A stretch of 46,015 nt of DNA from an uncultured Burkholderiales bacterium (GTDB lineage Bacteria > Pseudomonadota > Gammaproteobacteria > Burkholderiales > Eutrophovitaceae): assembly GCA_951812315.1 (NCBI GenBank), contig CATOSA010000027.1:1-46015 (forward strand), written 5' to 3'. Positions 25,283 to 34,970 of the stretch are shown in pieces; positions within the stretch are counted from its first letter, which is position 1; each line of letters begins with the position of its first letter. The notes under the pieces are model-generated. The model was not told the DNA's origin and did not search any database. It saw only the letters and a list, made by a program, of their open reading frames with translations. A program made the position numbers and the translations under genes.

Positions 25283-27190
25283 TCACCGCTTTGGCTTCAT
25301 CCGGAATGTCGATGCCCGCCTCCCGCATACCTCGACAAGCCCCACAGCCAACTTTTCTGGATAACTGACCGATCGAAATATGGACCAAACCTTCTCAGGA
25401 TACTCGGGCCAAGCTTTCAGAGTAAGTGCTGCCTGCTCGCGCGCAGTTTCCATATTGCCGAGTCGTGCGCTGACAGCGGCATAGTGACCGTGCGACCAAA
25501 ATAAGCCAGGCAAGTGCATCTTGCGCATGTAATCTAGAGCGGTTTTGTAGTCCTCGTCTTGGTAATACTTGTAGAAGAAGCCAAGGTAATACCATTTCGG
25601 ATGGTACGGACTCAACGACATGGCTTTCTTCACAAAACTCAATCCGCGGTCGTAACGGCCTGTCGCTGCCATGTAGTACCCCATGTTCGCGATAGTCGAT
25701 GCATCGTTGGGATTGAGTTCGATGGCCCGTTCCGCGGCAGGCAGGAATTCATCAATTTCCTGTCTGAAGTAATGTGCGGCAGCCAATCCTTCCCATGCCA
25801 AACGGCTCTTTGGATTCGCCGCGACGCCAGCGCGACCTGCTGCTAATGCTCGTTTATGTGGATCGGGCCTTGTGTTGTAAAAGAGTGCGTGCTCGTGGCT
25901 GTATATTATCGCCAACCATCCCCATGCATCAGCATACTCCGGGTCATCTTCAACTGCCGCCTCCAAACAATCGCGCGCACGAAGATGGTCATCGGAATGG
26001 AGCGTCTCAAAATACTCGTAACCTAGTAGCACACATTCATAGGAACTCAGAGCGACTTCGTCTCGCGAGTTGCCACGTTTTCTCGTCAAGGTCGGGATAA
26101 CACCGTAGCCATCGGCGATGGTCGTCACAACTTGCGTAGTGATTTCATCCAGAACAGCGAACACATTCTCCGCATCGAGCTGCCGATCATAGGTATTTGC
26201 CCACAGCTGCGCACCGTCGGCCGCATTCAATAGTTCTGCGGTAACGCGCAATGTACTTGCTGCCCGGCGCACAGTCCCTTCAACAACAAAATCAACACCC
26301 AGTTCCCGACCTACAGTTGGAATGTCTACCGCCTGGTTCTTGTATTTCAAGGTTGAGGCGCGCCCTATAACCTTCATCTCCGGAATTAACGAGAGCTCGC
26401 CAAGGATGTCACCGGCCAGTCCGTCCGCGAAGAAGTCCTGTTCAGGATCGCCGCCAAGGTTTTCGAATGGCAAGACGGCAATCGCAGGCCCTGACGGTAG
26501 CGACAACAATTCGTCAGGTGTCGCATTACCGTTGGTCGAAGTTGGCTCATACGCAATCCAGGCGCCGCCGACCGCGAGTACCAAAACAGCTAACGCGGCA
26601 ATGATGAGAGCGGGCTGCTGTTTGCCAACGCCCGCTCGCCTGCGGACCTTACCTGCCGCTCCGTCCGGCCAGACACCATACGCGGGCACTTTCTCGGCGA
26701 TGTTCTTCACTCTTTGTTCGCCGACAAAGTCGAAACCTGCATCGATTCGGCTCTTTACCTGTTCGAATACCGAGCCCGAGACCGTAACACCGCCGGGTTC
26801 AGCCAAACTCTCCAGTCTCGCCGCGACGTTGACGCCGCCACCGTAGATCGAACCGTCTGGTTTTTCGATGACCTCGCCGAGATTGATCCCGATCCGGAAG
26901 TCCATACGCCGATCAGCATCAACGTCCTTGTTTTCCTCGGCCAAGGCAGCCTGTATCGCGATCGCGGCGCGCAGCGCACCGGTGGCCGTCTCAAAGATGG
27001 CGAGGACAGAATCTCCGGCAGTGTCGACGATTCTTCCCTGGTTCGCGTCAACATGCTGTCTGAATATCAACCGGTTGGTATCGAGCGCCGCTACAGTTGC
27101 TTGTTCATCGCCTTCCATAAGACGTGAATAACCCGCAACGTCTGCCGCCATGATGGCAGCCAACCTGTGCTGGACCTTAGCTTCGACCAT
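25283..27190 (-). CDS. Class III adenylate/guanylate cyclase with TolB-like and TPR domains
   Basis: A 635-aa protein. The N-terminal cyclase homology domain spans about residues 8-175 (MAADVAGYSRLMEGDE with metal-binding Asp17; DTAGDSVLAIFETA; RIGINLGEV; NVAARLESLAEPGG). One membrane helix follows (about 195-213), then a TolB-N-like domain (IAVLPFENLGGDPEQDFFADGL ... WANTYDRQLD) and TPR repeats to the end. Such proteins probably make cAMP in response to an unknown signal. The last residues look frameshifted: one extra G at 25330-25331 gives EGMREAGIDIPDEAKAVTQ and TGA at 25275, which I consider the true end. Confidence 0.88.
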   Translation of the reverse strand: MVEAKVQHRLAAIMAADVAGYSRLMEGDEQATVAALDTNRLIFRQHVDANQGRIVDTAGDSVLAIFETATGALRAAIAIQAALAEENKDVDADRRMDFRIGINLGEVIEKPDGSIYGGGVNVAARLESLAEPGGVTVSGSVFEQVKSRIDAGFDFVGEQRVKNIAEKVPAYGVWPDGAAGKVRRRAGVGKQQPALIIAALAVLVLAVGGAWIAYEPTSTNGNATPDELLSLPSGPAIAVLPFENLGGDPEQDFFADGLAGDILGELSLIPEMKVIGRASTLKYKNQAVDIPTVGRELGVDFVVEGTVRRAASTLRVTAELLNAADGAQLWANTYDRQLDAENVFAVLDEITTQVVTTIADGYGVIPTLTRKRGNSRDEVALSSYECVLLGYEYFETLHSDDHLRARDCLEAAVEDDPEYADAWGWLAIIYSHEHALFYNTRPDPHKRALAAGRAGVAANPKSRLAWEGLAAAHYFRQEIDEFLPAAERAIELNPNDASTIANMGYYMAATGRYDRGLSFVKKAMSLSPYHPKWYYLGFFYKYYQDEDYKTALDYMRKMHLPGLFWSHGHYAAVSARLGNMETAREQAALTLKAWPEYPEKVWSIFRSVSYPEKLAVGLVEVCGRRASTFRMKPKR

Positions 27191-27282
27191 GCCCCGCTCT
27201 CCTGAGATCGCTCGCTACGACTTCACACATTAGCCTTACGATACCATGGACAAAACAGCCTGGTCCGCCCTTATGTAGTTTG

Positions 27283-28311
27283 TCAGGTGCCAATACTTTC
27301 TGTGACCATCACAATCTTGCCCTTGACGCCCCGCAACTCCAGCAGAACGTGGGCTTTTCTTGCTTCCGTAAGGGAAAAGACTTCAGATATAACCGGTTCG
27401 ATCTTCTTTTCTTTCAACATGGTCACAAGCGCGGAAATATCTTCCTTGAACCACGACGGGTGCTTTTCTTTCATCGTCGCGATCGAGTAAATTTTCGCGT
27501 GCTCTCCGTTGGGCAACCAGCCTCGAGCAAGCAAACCAGCAAAACTCATCACGGCAGAAAACCGGCTTTGTTTTCCGACTGAGGCGTTAAACATTCCATA
27601 GCCAACCAGCGTCCCGCCCTTCCTCAGACAATTGAAGGAACGCCTGAAATGCTCACCGCCGATCGCGTCGACGCCGGGCGGGGTCAGTTCGCTTATGGTC
27701 TTTTCAAAGTCCTGGGATTTGTAGTCGATGAATACGGCCCCGTACTTTTCGACATACGCCTGATTGCTGGCCGATGCGCTGCCATACATCTCAAGTTCGA
27801 GCAGTTTGCCCAACTGCATGAGCGCCGTACCAACCGCCCCGCTCGCACCGTGAATCAGTATTCGATCGCCGCGTTTCGATTTCGCGACCCTGTGCAGCAT
27901 CTGGTACGCAGTGACATAGCTGAGCACAAGGCTAATGGCGAGTACTGAATCGATTGATTCAGGAACCGGCACGCATTCGCCGGGGTCCAGGTAGACATAC
28001 TCTGAATACGCGCCGGTCACCGTCAGCGCCGCAATTTTCTGTCCCGCGGTCAGGCTCGACACATCGGCGCCAACCTCATCCACGATTCCAACCAACTCGT
28101 AACCCGGTGAAAACGGCGGCTTTGTCTTCACCCCAGGGTAATTGCCCATTCGTATCATCGTGTCGGTAAAACAGGCGCTGGTCGCTTCTACTTTGACTCT
28201 CACGTTTTCGGGGTCGGGTGCCCTCAATTCGTCTTCGACCACATCCAGCACCTCCGGACCTCCAAATCTGGTAATCACCACCCGCTTGTAACGACCCGTC
28301 TCTACATTCAT
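27283..28311 (-). CDS. Zinc-independent quinone oxidoreductase-like MDR
   Basis: A 342-aa medium-chain reductase: PFSPGYELVGIVDEVGADV in the catalytic half and the NADP motif ILIHGASGAVGTALMQLGKLL; C-terminal KGKIVMV. No structural zinc cysteines. The family reduces quinones or enones with NADPH. It starts 30 bases from the metallo-hydrolase stop, and the two probably form one transcript. Confidence 0.87.
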   Translation of the reverse strand: MNVETGRYKRVVITRFGGPEVLDVVEDELRAPDPENVRVKVEATSACFTDTMIRMGNYPGVKTKPPFSPGYELVGIVDEVGADVSSLTAGQKIAALTVTGAYSEYVYLDPGECVPVPESIDSVLAISLVLSYVTAYQMLHRVAKSKRGDRILIHGASGAVGTALMQLGKLLELEMYGSASASNQAYVEKYGAVFIDYKSQDFEKTISELTPPGVDAIGGEHFRRSFNCLRKGGTLVGYGMFNASVGKQSRFSAVMSFAGLLARGWLPNGEHAKIYSIATMKEKHPSWFKEDISALVTMLKEKKIEPVISEVFSLTEARKAHVLLELRGVKGKIVMVTESIGT

Positions 28312-28341
28312 TGCATCACTTTCGAGATCGCGTTCTTTGCG

Positions 28342-29463
28342 CTACCTCACCGACTCCCACCAGGGATCAATGAATTCCTGCCCGTCAATGTCCACTGTCG
28401 CGCCAAGTTTCGGCACAACCAGTTTCACGTTATTTAGAGCGGCAGCAACCAGGGTGCGCTTGATGGGTTCATCCCAATCGTGATTGGCGAGATTAAAAGT
28501 CGCCCAGTGTACGGGCAGCATCTGCTTGCCGCGAACATCGACGTTCACGCGAACCGAATCCTCGGGAATCATATGAATGTCCAGCCATCCCTGGCCCGGC
28601 CCGTAACTACCCACCTTGATGACGGTCAGATCAAAAGGCCCGAGTCGTTCGCCTACTTGCGCGAACAATTTGGAGTAGCCAGAGTCGCCACTATAAAACA
28701 CACGATGCGCGGGTCCGATGAGCGACCACGACGCCCAATGTGTCTCCTTGTAGTCGAACAAACCGCGTCCCGAGTAATGCCGTGCCGGTGTTGCAATAAC
28801 GCGCAAATCACCAATTGCAACCTCCTGCCACCATTCGAGACTATGAATCTGTTCGACGGGAATATCCCAACCCTTCAGGCGCTCGCTAACCCCGAGCGGG
28901 ACAAATATGTGCGCACCCTGTGCCGCAAGATGCCGGATAGTTGCCTCGTCGAAATGATCGTAGTGATTGTGCGATACCACCACGACGTCAACGTTTTGCA
29001 CGTTTTCCAGGTCAACAGGCGGCGGATGGAACCGTCTTGGGCCGGCGAATTGAAATGGCGATGCCCGTTCCGAGAAAACCGGGTCGATCAGCGCCCGGTA
29101 GCCATCGAATTCCACCATCGTACTGGAATGACCCAGCCAGTTGACCCGTAGTGATTGTGAAGGTTTCTCAGCAAACCGGGCCGGATCGATTTGTACTACC
29201 GGAACCGGTGACGGCGGCTCGCGCTGCTCTTCGCCGAAAAACTGATCCTCAATTGTCTGCCACCCGAACTCATAAGGAGCCTGGCGCTCTTCGTTAAAAA
29301 ACGCGCCGTCTTCGTAGTAAGCCAACGACTCGAAATACGCGATCATGTCGGGAGGAATCCGGCTGCTGAGACTCCATCCGACTGCCACGATCAGCAATGC
29401 AAGAACCCCGATCAGGGATGCCAGCCAGAGAAGCGCCTTCTTTAGAATTTTCATTTTTGCCAA
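28342..29463 (-). CDS. Membrane-anchored metallo-beta-lactamase-fold hydrolase (NAPE-PLD/UlaG-like)
   Basis: A 373-aa protein with an N-terminal membrane anchor (residues about 8-31, ALLWLASLIGVLALLIVAVG). The metal-binding motif is VVVSHNHYDHFDEAT; VFYSGDSGYS supplies the bridging Asp and LPVHWATFNL the last His. NWLGHSSTMVEFDG and ATPARHYSGRG are typical of NAPE-phospholipase-D-like hydrolases. The substrate is probably a phospholipid-type phosphodiester; this is inference. Confidence 0.87.
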   Translation of the reverse strand: MAKMKILKKALLWLASLIGVLALLIVAVGWSLSSRIPPDMIAYFESLAYYEDGAFFNEERQAPYEFGWQTIEDQFFGEEQREPPSPVPVVQIDPARFAEKPSQSLRVNWLGHSSTMVEFDGYRALIDPVFSERASPFQFAGPRRFHPPPVDLENVQNVDVVVVSHNHYDHFDEATIRHLAAQGAHIFVPLGVSERLKGWDIPVEQIHSLEWWQEVAIGDLRVIATPARHYSGRGLFDYKETHWASWSLIGPAHRVFYSGDSGYSKLFAQVGERLGPFDLTVIKVGSYGPGQGWLDIHMIPEDSVRVNVDVRGKQMLPVHWATFNLANHDWDEPIKRTLVAAALNNVKLVVPKLGATVDIDGQEFIDPWWESVR

Positions 29464-29755
29464 TTCATGTGGATAAAGCCGCAGGTCCAGGCAAGATTAC
29501 AAGGGCTATGAACGGGATTCTCATCCTTTCAGCAATGTGGTCCGTCGCGGTTACTTTAGCGGCTATGGTTGCCGCAAAATCACGCTCGCGTTGCTTACGC
29601 GCGATCGTGCTGCGTTATGTGCACCGCACCTATACAAATCTTTCCTTCGGAGATATCAGCCAACGTAGCGTGCAATACATTGCGAGAAACCTGGCGGCTT
29701 GGTACTCGTAATTGTTTCTTGTTGAGTCCGTTAAACGATCTTAGACTAAACAGGA

Positions 29756-30952
29756 CTAATTGCTGTCCGCTTTCCTGACCACTCCATCCTCGCCAAGTGA
29801 ACCGATCTCGTCCTCGGAATAGCCAAGCTCGCCAAGGATTGCCACACTGTCGGCACCAAGGAACGGTGCCATTGCCTTGACTTCAGCAGGGGTTCGATCG
29901 AATCGCGCTGCCGGTCGTGGCTGCCGGACCTTGCCCAAAACCGGATGGTCGTGAATCTCGAAGATCCCGTTCCTGACCACTTGCTCGTTCTCAATCACTG
30001 CGCGGCGATCGAGGATCGGCGCGCAAGGGACTTCGTTCGCTACGAACCGGGGCAAGAGCTCGGCCGCACTCCACTTCGCGATCTCGTCACTCATGAATTG
30101 CCGACGCTCTGCCGTGTGCTTCGAACGGATAGCCGGGTTTGCAAAACGCGGATCCTCGAGCATGTCCTCACGGTTCAGCGCCCGGCACATACCAAGCCAC
30201 TCGGCATCCGATACTGCGCCAGCCGTGATGTAGCCGTCTGTGGTTTTAAAGACAAGGTCGAGGCCCATTTGTCCGCGAGTCGGGTCGATTTCGTTGTCGA
30301 CAAAAGTCATTCCCGAGCTGCCCTCGGGCCACAGGTAGGCAACCATTGTGTCCAGCATCGCAAGACGCACATGCTGCCCCTCGCCTGTTCGTTCGCGGGC
30401 AAGCAGCGCAGCGGTGATTGCCTGCGCCGCAGTGACCGAAGTCGTCTTGTCGGGAATGATCGTGCGAACCATGCGTGGTTCGCCGGTATTGCGATCAGTC
30501 TGGATATCGGCCAGGCCGCAAAGCGCCTGAATGACGGGATCATAAACACGCTGATTGGCATATGGCCCGCCTTCACCGAATCCGCTGATTGATACGAAAA
30601 TGATGCCCGGCCGGATCTCGCGAACGGCGTCCTCGCCCAGACCCATACGTTCGATTGCGCCGGGCCGATAGTTCTGGACGAGCACATCGGTTGTTTCGAC
30701 CAATTTCCTGACGATTTCCAGACCCTTCGCCGATTTGACATCAAGGGAAAGCGACCGTTTACCGCGATTACAAGACAGGAAACCCGCCGACATTCCTTCG
30801 TGCTTGTGACCGGCATGGCGCATGTACTCGCCGTGTGGTGGCTCGATTTTGACGACTTCTGCCCCCTGGTCGGCCAGCATCATGGTCGCAATCGGCCCTG
30901 ACACCATGGTTGTAAAGTCCAGAACTTTGAATCCGCTAAGCGGTCCCGGCAT
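29756..30952 (-). CDS. Family III CoA-transferase (CaiB/BaiF)
   Basis: A 398-aa protein: PLSGFKVLDFTTMVSGPIATMMLADQGAEVVKIE at the start, NRGKRSLSLDVKS, and the catalytic Asp in RTIIPDKTTSVTAAQAI. It transfers CoA between an organic acid and an acyl-CoA. With the crotonase it would fit activation and side-chain processing of a carboxylic acid. The 292-base gap to the metallo-hydrolase shows no gene. Confidence 0.9.
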   Translation of the reverse strand: MPGPLSGFKVLDFTTMVSGPIATMMLADQGAEVVKIEPPHGEYMRHAGHKHEGMSAGFLSCNRGKRSLSLDVKSAKGLEIVRKLVETTDVLVQNYRPGAIERMGLGEDAVREIRPGIIFVSISGFGEGGPYANQRVYDPVIQALCGLADIQTDRNTGEPRMVRTIIPDKTTSVTAAQAITAALLARERTGEGQHVRLAMLDTMVAYLWPEGSSGMTFVDNEIDPTRGQMGLDLVFKTTDGYITAGAVSDAEWLGMCRALNREDMLEDPRFANPAIRSKHTAERRQFMSDEIAKWSAAELLPRFVANEVPCAPILDRRAVIENEQVVRNGIFEIHDHPVLGKVRQPRPAARFDRTPAEVKAMAPFLGADSVAILGELGYSEDEIGSLGEDGVVRKADSN

Positions 30953-31046
30953 ATCGCGTCTCCATCGATTTGATTGAACCCGAATTAATTGAACGCCAAT
31001 TGATTGGCCGCGCTAGTTGGGTACAGCCGCCATTTGACTACGAACG

Positions 31047-31703
31047 TTAGAAGTCGTCAGTGTATAACTCAGGATAATTGAGTCGCATCGCCTTTTGATA
31101 TACCGGCCTTTTCGCCACCCGCGCGTGATAGTTCATCAGTGCCTGTGGCAACGGGAACTCATACATCATCGCCCAGTCCAGACAGGACATGAAAATGATA
31201 TCCGCGGTGCTGAAACCTTCTCCCATCAGGAACTTTCCTGCGGCATCGACCTTGTCCGCCATTGCGTTGACCTGCTTCAGAAAATATTCGCGTGCCGAAG
31301 CCACGGCTTCAGGTGCTTCGCCGTAAATCTCCTTCAACCCATCGTGGCGTCTGATGAGATATAGCGAATGGGCGTCCAGTTCCGTCATGACGAAATAAGA
31401 CCATTCATTCAGCCTTGCACGTTGCGCAGCATCCGACGGAACAAAAAATCCTTCAGGCGCCGGAAAAGTGTCTGTCAAATAACTGACGATTGCGGCACTT
31501 TCGGTCAACACCAAGGGACCATGGCAAAGCACCGGGATCTTGCGCTTGGGATTGAGTCGCGCAAATTCGTCGGTCTGGGTTCCAGGTGACCGCGTCAGGA
31601 TCGCGTGCATTTCGTAGTCAACGCCAAGCTCGAGCAGCGTCCAGTGAACACGCATTGCACGCGTGCCACCGATTCCCCATACGGTCGGTTTTGCAGTAGT
31701 CAT
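31047..31703 (-). CDS. Glutathione S-transferase
   Basis: A 218-aa GST: VWGIGGTRAMRVHWTLLELG (TRAMR at the glutathione site), FARLNPKRKIPVLCHGPLVLTESAAIVSYL (cis-Pro, Glu-Ser), and the C-terminal FLMGEGFSTADIIFMSCLDW. The fourth conventional GST in the window, separate from the other three by 11 kb. Confidence 0.88.
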   Translation of the reverse strand: MTTAKPTVWGIGGTRAMRVHWTLLELGVDYEMHAILTRSPGTQTDEFARLNPKRKIPVLCHGPLVLTESAAIVSYLTDTFPAPEGFFVPSDAAQRARLNEWSYFVMTELDAHSLYLIRRHDGLKEIYGEAPEAVASAREYFLKQVNAMADKVDAAGKFLMGEGFSTADIIFMSCLDWAMMYEFPLPQALMNYHARVAKRPVYQKAMRLNYPELYTDDF

Positions 31704-31909
31704 TGTGGCTTGTTGGCTTTACTCACGGTCATCCGGCCTACCCAAATCAAGCTCTGGCTCTGGCGCAATAGCACGGAACTGTGTTTGCCAGGTGCGCAAG
31801 TAGCTTTACTTAAAGGCATCTCGTGGAGCAAGCCGCATCAAGAACTCCGCGCCTTTGAAGGACGCGGTCAAATAATTACGTTATCGGAAGTATAAACGGG
31901 TGTTTTCAA

Positions 31910-32119
31910 TCAGTCTCCAGTCCTGTCGAAGGCCAAATTTGCAACGCCGTGATCGACTGTGCAACAGCAATCGTGGTCATTACCGTCCGACAATTGAATG
32001 CCGCTTTCCCGGCATAATTCCTTCCACTCGGGCGCAGCAATTTCTTTGGGCGGATCGGCCATGAAATATTCGCACCGCTCGATTTGTGGGTTGTAGGGCC
32101 TCGATCCCGGTAGTGTCAC
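31910..32119 (-). CDS. Putative small cysteine-containing protein
   Basis: The frame reads YNPQIERCEYFMADPPKEIA, then EWKELCRESGIQLSDGNDHD and a CCC run before VDHGVANLAFDRTGD. Composition looks like real protein. Start is uncertain: GTG 32119 or ATG 32062, neither with a good binding site. It directly follows the D-aminoacylase gene on the same strand. Family not recognised. The rest of the gap 31704-31909 shows nothing. Confidence 0.3.
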   Translation of the reverse strand: MTLPGSRPYNPQIERCEYFMADPPKEIAAPEWKELCRESGIQLSDGNDHDCCCTVDHGVANLAFDRTGD

Positions 32120-32159
32120 GCCCCCGCCACTTAGCCACTCGCACTCAGCCAGTATGGGA

Positions 32160-33872
32160 TCACGCGTTCGAGTCGGCACCTCGCAGGAGCGTGCCTGGTA
32201 GAGCACCGGTGTGCTGGCCGTTCTCGAAAGTCACGGTACCAGCGACCATCGTCGTCCGGTAGCCGTCGGCGCGTTGAATGAAGCGGCGACCGCCGGTCGG
32301 TAAGTCATAGACGATTTCCGGCTTGCGCGGCGTCAGTGCATCAATGTCGATGATGTTGATATCCGCGCGCTTGCCGGGCGAGAGTGTCCCCCGGTCGTGA
32401 AAACCGAAATACGCTGCGGGACGGCCGGTTTGCTGATGGACCAGCCACTCAAGCGGCAGCTTTTCGCCACGTACGCGGTTTCGTGCCCAATGGCTGATCA
32501 GGTAAGTCGGGTTGCTGGCATCGCAAATCACGCTGCAATGGGCACCGCCATCGCCGAGCCCAATCATCGTGACATCGTGCGACATCATCTCGCGGATCGC
32601 CTCGTGATCGCCACTCGTATAGTTGAACAACGGGAAGAACATCAACGCCCGGCCGCCATCGCTTAGCAAGTAGTCATAAGCGAGCTCGGCCGCGTCGCGG
32701 CCTTCGCGCGCTGCCATTGACGCGAAACTCGCCTCCGCCGGCGGTTCGTAATCAGGCGGATCCTTCAATGGAAACATCTTGTGGAAATCGCGCGCGATTT
32801 CGCGGCCGATTGGATCACGGTGTTCGACATGTTCGTCGATGATCGCGCGTCGTCGCTGCGGATCGCGCATGGCCTCCACCCGCGCGACTATCGGTAAATG
32901 CGCAATCTCGCGATATGCCGTCCGGGTTACGAACGGATGCATACGTGCTTCCAGACCCAACAAGATTCCGATCGGCCGCGCCGCGACTTGCGCGGTGATG
33001 TCGGCACCGTCGGCGCGCGCGCTTTGGCATTGATCAGCGAGTTCGCGCCACATGTCGGGATGCCGATCGTTTTGAACCATCAGAAACCAGACGGGCCGGC
33101 CAGATTGCTTCGCCAGTTTGCGCATCCAGCCAAACTCGGCGCCCACATCGTTGAAGTCGGTCACAAGACCGAAGGTACCGCGACCGGCCTCGCGCAGGGC
33201 CCGGCCAATTCCGATCAACTCGTCTGCGTCGGCATACATCTCCGGCACCGGCTTACCTTCTATCGTCCGATGCAAAGCCGTGCGCGATGTCGTGAAGCCA
33301 AATGCGCCGGCACGAATTCCATCGCGCACGATCGCTGCCATCGCTTCGATATCTTTTGCCGTCGCGACCTCGCAATCCGCGCCCCGCTGCCCCATGACAT
33401 ACGCACGTACGGCGCCATGCGGCACCTGCGCCGCAACATCGACGGCGCGCGGCTGGGCCTCTAACGCATCCAGATATTCAGCAAAGCTTTCCCAGCCCCA
33501 CGGTATACCCTCTGCGAGCGCCGTACCGGGAATATCCTCCACACCCTCCATCAGGCCAATCAGCCAGTCGTGCGATTCCGGTTTGACTGGTGCGAATCCG
33601 ACACCACAATTGCCCATCATTACCGTGGTTACGCCTTGCCAGCATGAGGGTGAAATCAGAGGGTCCCAGGTTGCCTGGCCATCGTAATGCGTGTGCACAT
33701 CGATCCAGCCGGGTGAAACCAGAGCGCCGTCGGCGTCGATCTCGCTTTTTCCACGGCCTGACTTACCGTCTACGCTGACAATCAGGCCATCCTGGATCGC
33801 AATATCGCCGGTGCGCTCAGGCGCGCCTGTACCGTCAACAATCGTTCCGTTCCGAATGACCAGGTCGTGCAT
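32160..33872 (-). CDS. N-acyl-D-amino acid deacylase / amidohydrolase
   Basis: A 570-aa TIM-barrel amidohydrolase. MHDLVIRNGTIVDGTGAPE and the metal site IDVHTHYDGQATWDPL (HxH) are at the N-terminus; MMGNCGVGFAP is the conserved Cys segment; IGLGDGGAHCSVICDAS carries the metal Asp region; LSPGKRADINIIDIDAL is the C-terminal signature. It hydrolyses N-acylated D-amino acids or related amides. ATG 33872 follows GGGAGA; the frame stays open further upstream but homology begins here. Confidence 0.88.
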   Translation of the reverse strand: MHDLVIRNGTIVDGTGAPERTGDIAIQDGLIVSVDGKSGRGKSEIDADGALVSPGWIDVHTHYDGQATWDPLISPSCWQGVTTVMMGNCGVGFAPVKPESHDWLIGLMEGVEDIPGTALAEGIPWGWESFAEYLDALEAQPRAVDVAAQVPHGAVRAYVMGQRGADCEVATAKDIEAMAAIVRDGIRAGAFGFTTSRTALHRTIEGKPVPEMYADADELIGIGRALREAGRGTFGLVTDFNDVGAEFGWMRKLAKQSGRPVWFLMVQNDRHPDMWRELADQCQSARADGADITAQVAARPIGILLGLEARMHPFVTRTAYREIAHLPIVARVEAMRDPQRRRAIIDEHVEHRDPIGREIARDFHKMFPLKDPPDYEPPAEASFASMAAREGRDAAELAYDYLLSDGGRALMFFPLFNYTSGDHEAIREMMSHDVTMIGLGDGGAHCSVICDASNPTYLISHWARNRVRGEKLPLEWLVHQQTGRPAAYFGFHDRGTLSPGKRADINIIDIDALTPRKPEIVYDLPTGGRRFIQRADGYRTTMVAGTVTFENGQHTGALPGTLLRGADSNA

Positions 33873-34140
33873 GGCGTTCTCCCTTAGTTTCCCGCGCACA
33901 ATTCGGGGAATGCGACGTGCGTGGGCATATTGAGTATAAACGGGGTTTTCGACGCACCACCAGACCTTTGCCAATGATTGGCAGCCGGCGCGATCAGCGC
34001 CAGAGTACAAAATCGGACTTCAGGTTTGTGGGTTGTCCGCCGACACAATGGCGCACCCACCTGGCAGATACGTCAGTTCCGGGGAGGAATGGTGGAGAGA
34101 ATTTGATCAGCCGTGCTCTGGATTCGCTCAGCCTGCATCC

Positions 34141-34169
34141 GGAAACCCGCATCGACGGGTTTCCTTTTT
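34141..34169 (+). terminator. Intrinsic terminator with no known upstream plus-strand gene
   Basis: A perfect 9-bp stem GGAAACCCG/CGGGTTTCC (loop CATCGA) is followed by TTTTT, oriented for plus-strand transcription. Both neighbouring genes are on the minus strand. The 34000-34140 stretch upstream holds no convincing ORF, so it may end a small RNA. Confidence 0.6.
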
Positions 34170-34250
34170 AATGACGAGCGCGCGAATGACCCCGGGGCTT
34201 CCAACCGCAATGACAGCTATTGGCGATCTCGAGCCAGCAAATTTCGTGGG

Positions 34251-34799
34251 TCAGGGGTTGGCCTTCAGATACAGAATGATTTTGCGTCGCGCGTCCAGAT
34301 CTTCCTGCTTGTAATACATGAAGGAACCCGGCACCACCGCCTGCGAACTGGTAATCCAGCGATCCAGTTTCTCTTCGGACCAGACGACGCCTTTCAGCGT
34401 TTTCATGAAAGCCTTGGAATAGGCATATCCCTCAAAGGTTGCGGCGGGTCGTCCAACGATGCCACCCAGAGGGGGACCATTGGGCATTGCGACGGCAAGA
34501 TGATCGCCTGTTGGCATGGACTGCAATCGCGTTTCTTCTGCGCTGACCCCTGGAATCAGGCCGGAAAGACTATGTGTTACGTCTGAATTGAGGGAATCCA
34601 GCATTGCCAACTGAATGCGCCGCGGCGAACTAGAAGGCTCGCGATTTCCGGTTTGTCCAGCATACATGGCCCCGTGACAAATTTCGCATTGCAGGGCGAA
34701 GAGTTCTTTGCCTTCTTCCACGTCAGAAGCGCTCGAATGAGTCGCATGTACCAGAGTCAGCGCCAGCGAAACTGCAACGATCGACGATACCCGTTTCAT
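34251..34799 (-). CDS. c-type cytochrome (class I-like)
   Basis: A 182-aa periplasmic protein. Signal peptide MKRVSSIVAVSLALTLVHA, heme motif LQCEICHGAMYAG, and late motif GGIVGRPAATFEGYAYSKAF with a downstream Met (SFMYY) as possible distal ligand. An insertion of ~60 residues lies between heme site and GIVGR, unusual for class I. It is the gene downstream of nosR and has an Anr/DNR-type box 70 bases upstream, so it probably serves anaerobic electron transfer. Confidence 0.85.
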   Translation of the reverse strand: MKRVSSIVAVSLALTLVHATHSSASDVEEGKELFALQCEICHGAMYAGQTGNREPSSSPRRIQLAMLDSLNSDVTHSLSGLIPGVSAEETRLQSMPTGDHLAVAMPNGPPLGGIVGRPAATFEGYAYSKAFMKTLKGVVWSEEKLDRWITSSQAVVPGSFMYYKQEDLDARRKIILYLKANP

Positions 34800-34868
34800 G
34801 ACAAGTCCCTTATTGTGAGTTCTCATAAAAAACGAAGTCCCAGACTAAGGCTCATCGAACCGGGGCCT

Positions 34869-34882
34869 TTGATCCACGTCAA
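34869..34882. promoter_or_regulatory. FNR/DNR-type box upstream of the cytochrome c gene
   Basis: TTGATCCACGTCAA; on the minus strand TTGAC-N4-ATCAA, one base from the FNR consensus and typical of CRP/FNR regulators of denitrification genes. It ends 70 bases from the cytochrome ATG. Confidence 0.6.
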
Positions 34883-34970
34883 GTTCTGTCCACGAGTTCT
34901 GTTCGCTATCCGGAACGACAAATTGTGCGCGGGCATAAACACGCGTCTGGAACCGCGGCGTCGTGCCATC

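Noticed and set aside
25283..27190. Several long plus-strand ORFs across the cyclase and catabolic genes
   Set aside because: They lie antisense to well-supported domains and are GC-driven shadows.
34000..34140. Known riboswitch or SRP RNA upstream of the orphan terminator
   Set aside because: None of the conserved core sequences I looked for (SRP GGTCAGGTCCGGAAGG, glycine, cobalamin) is present.
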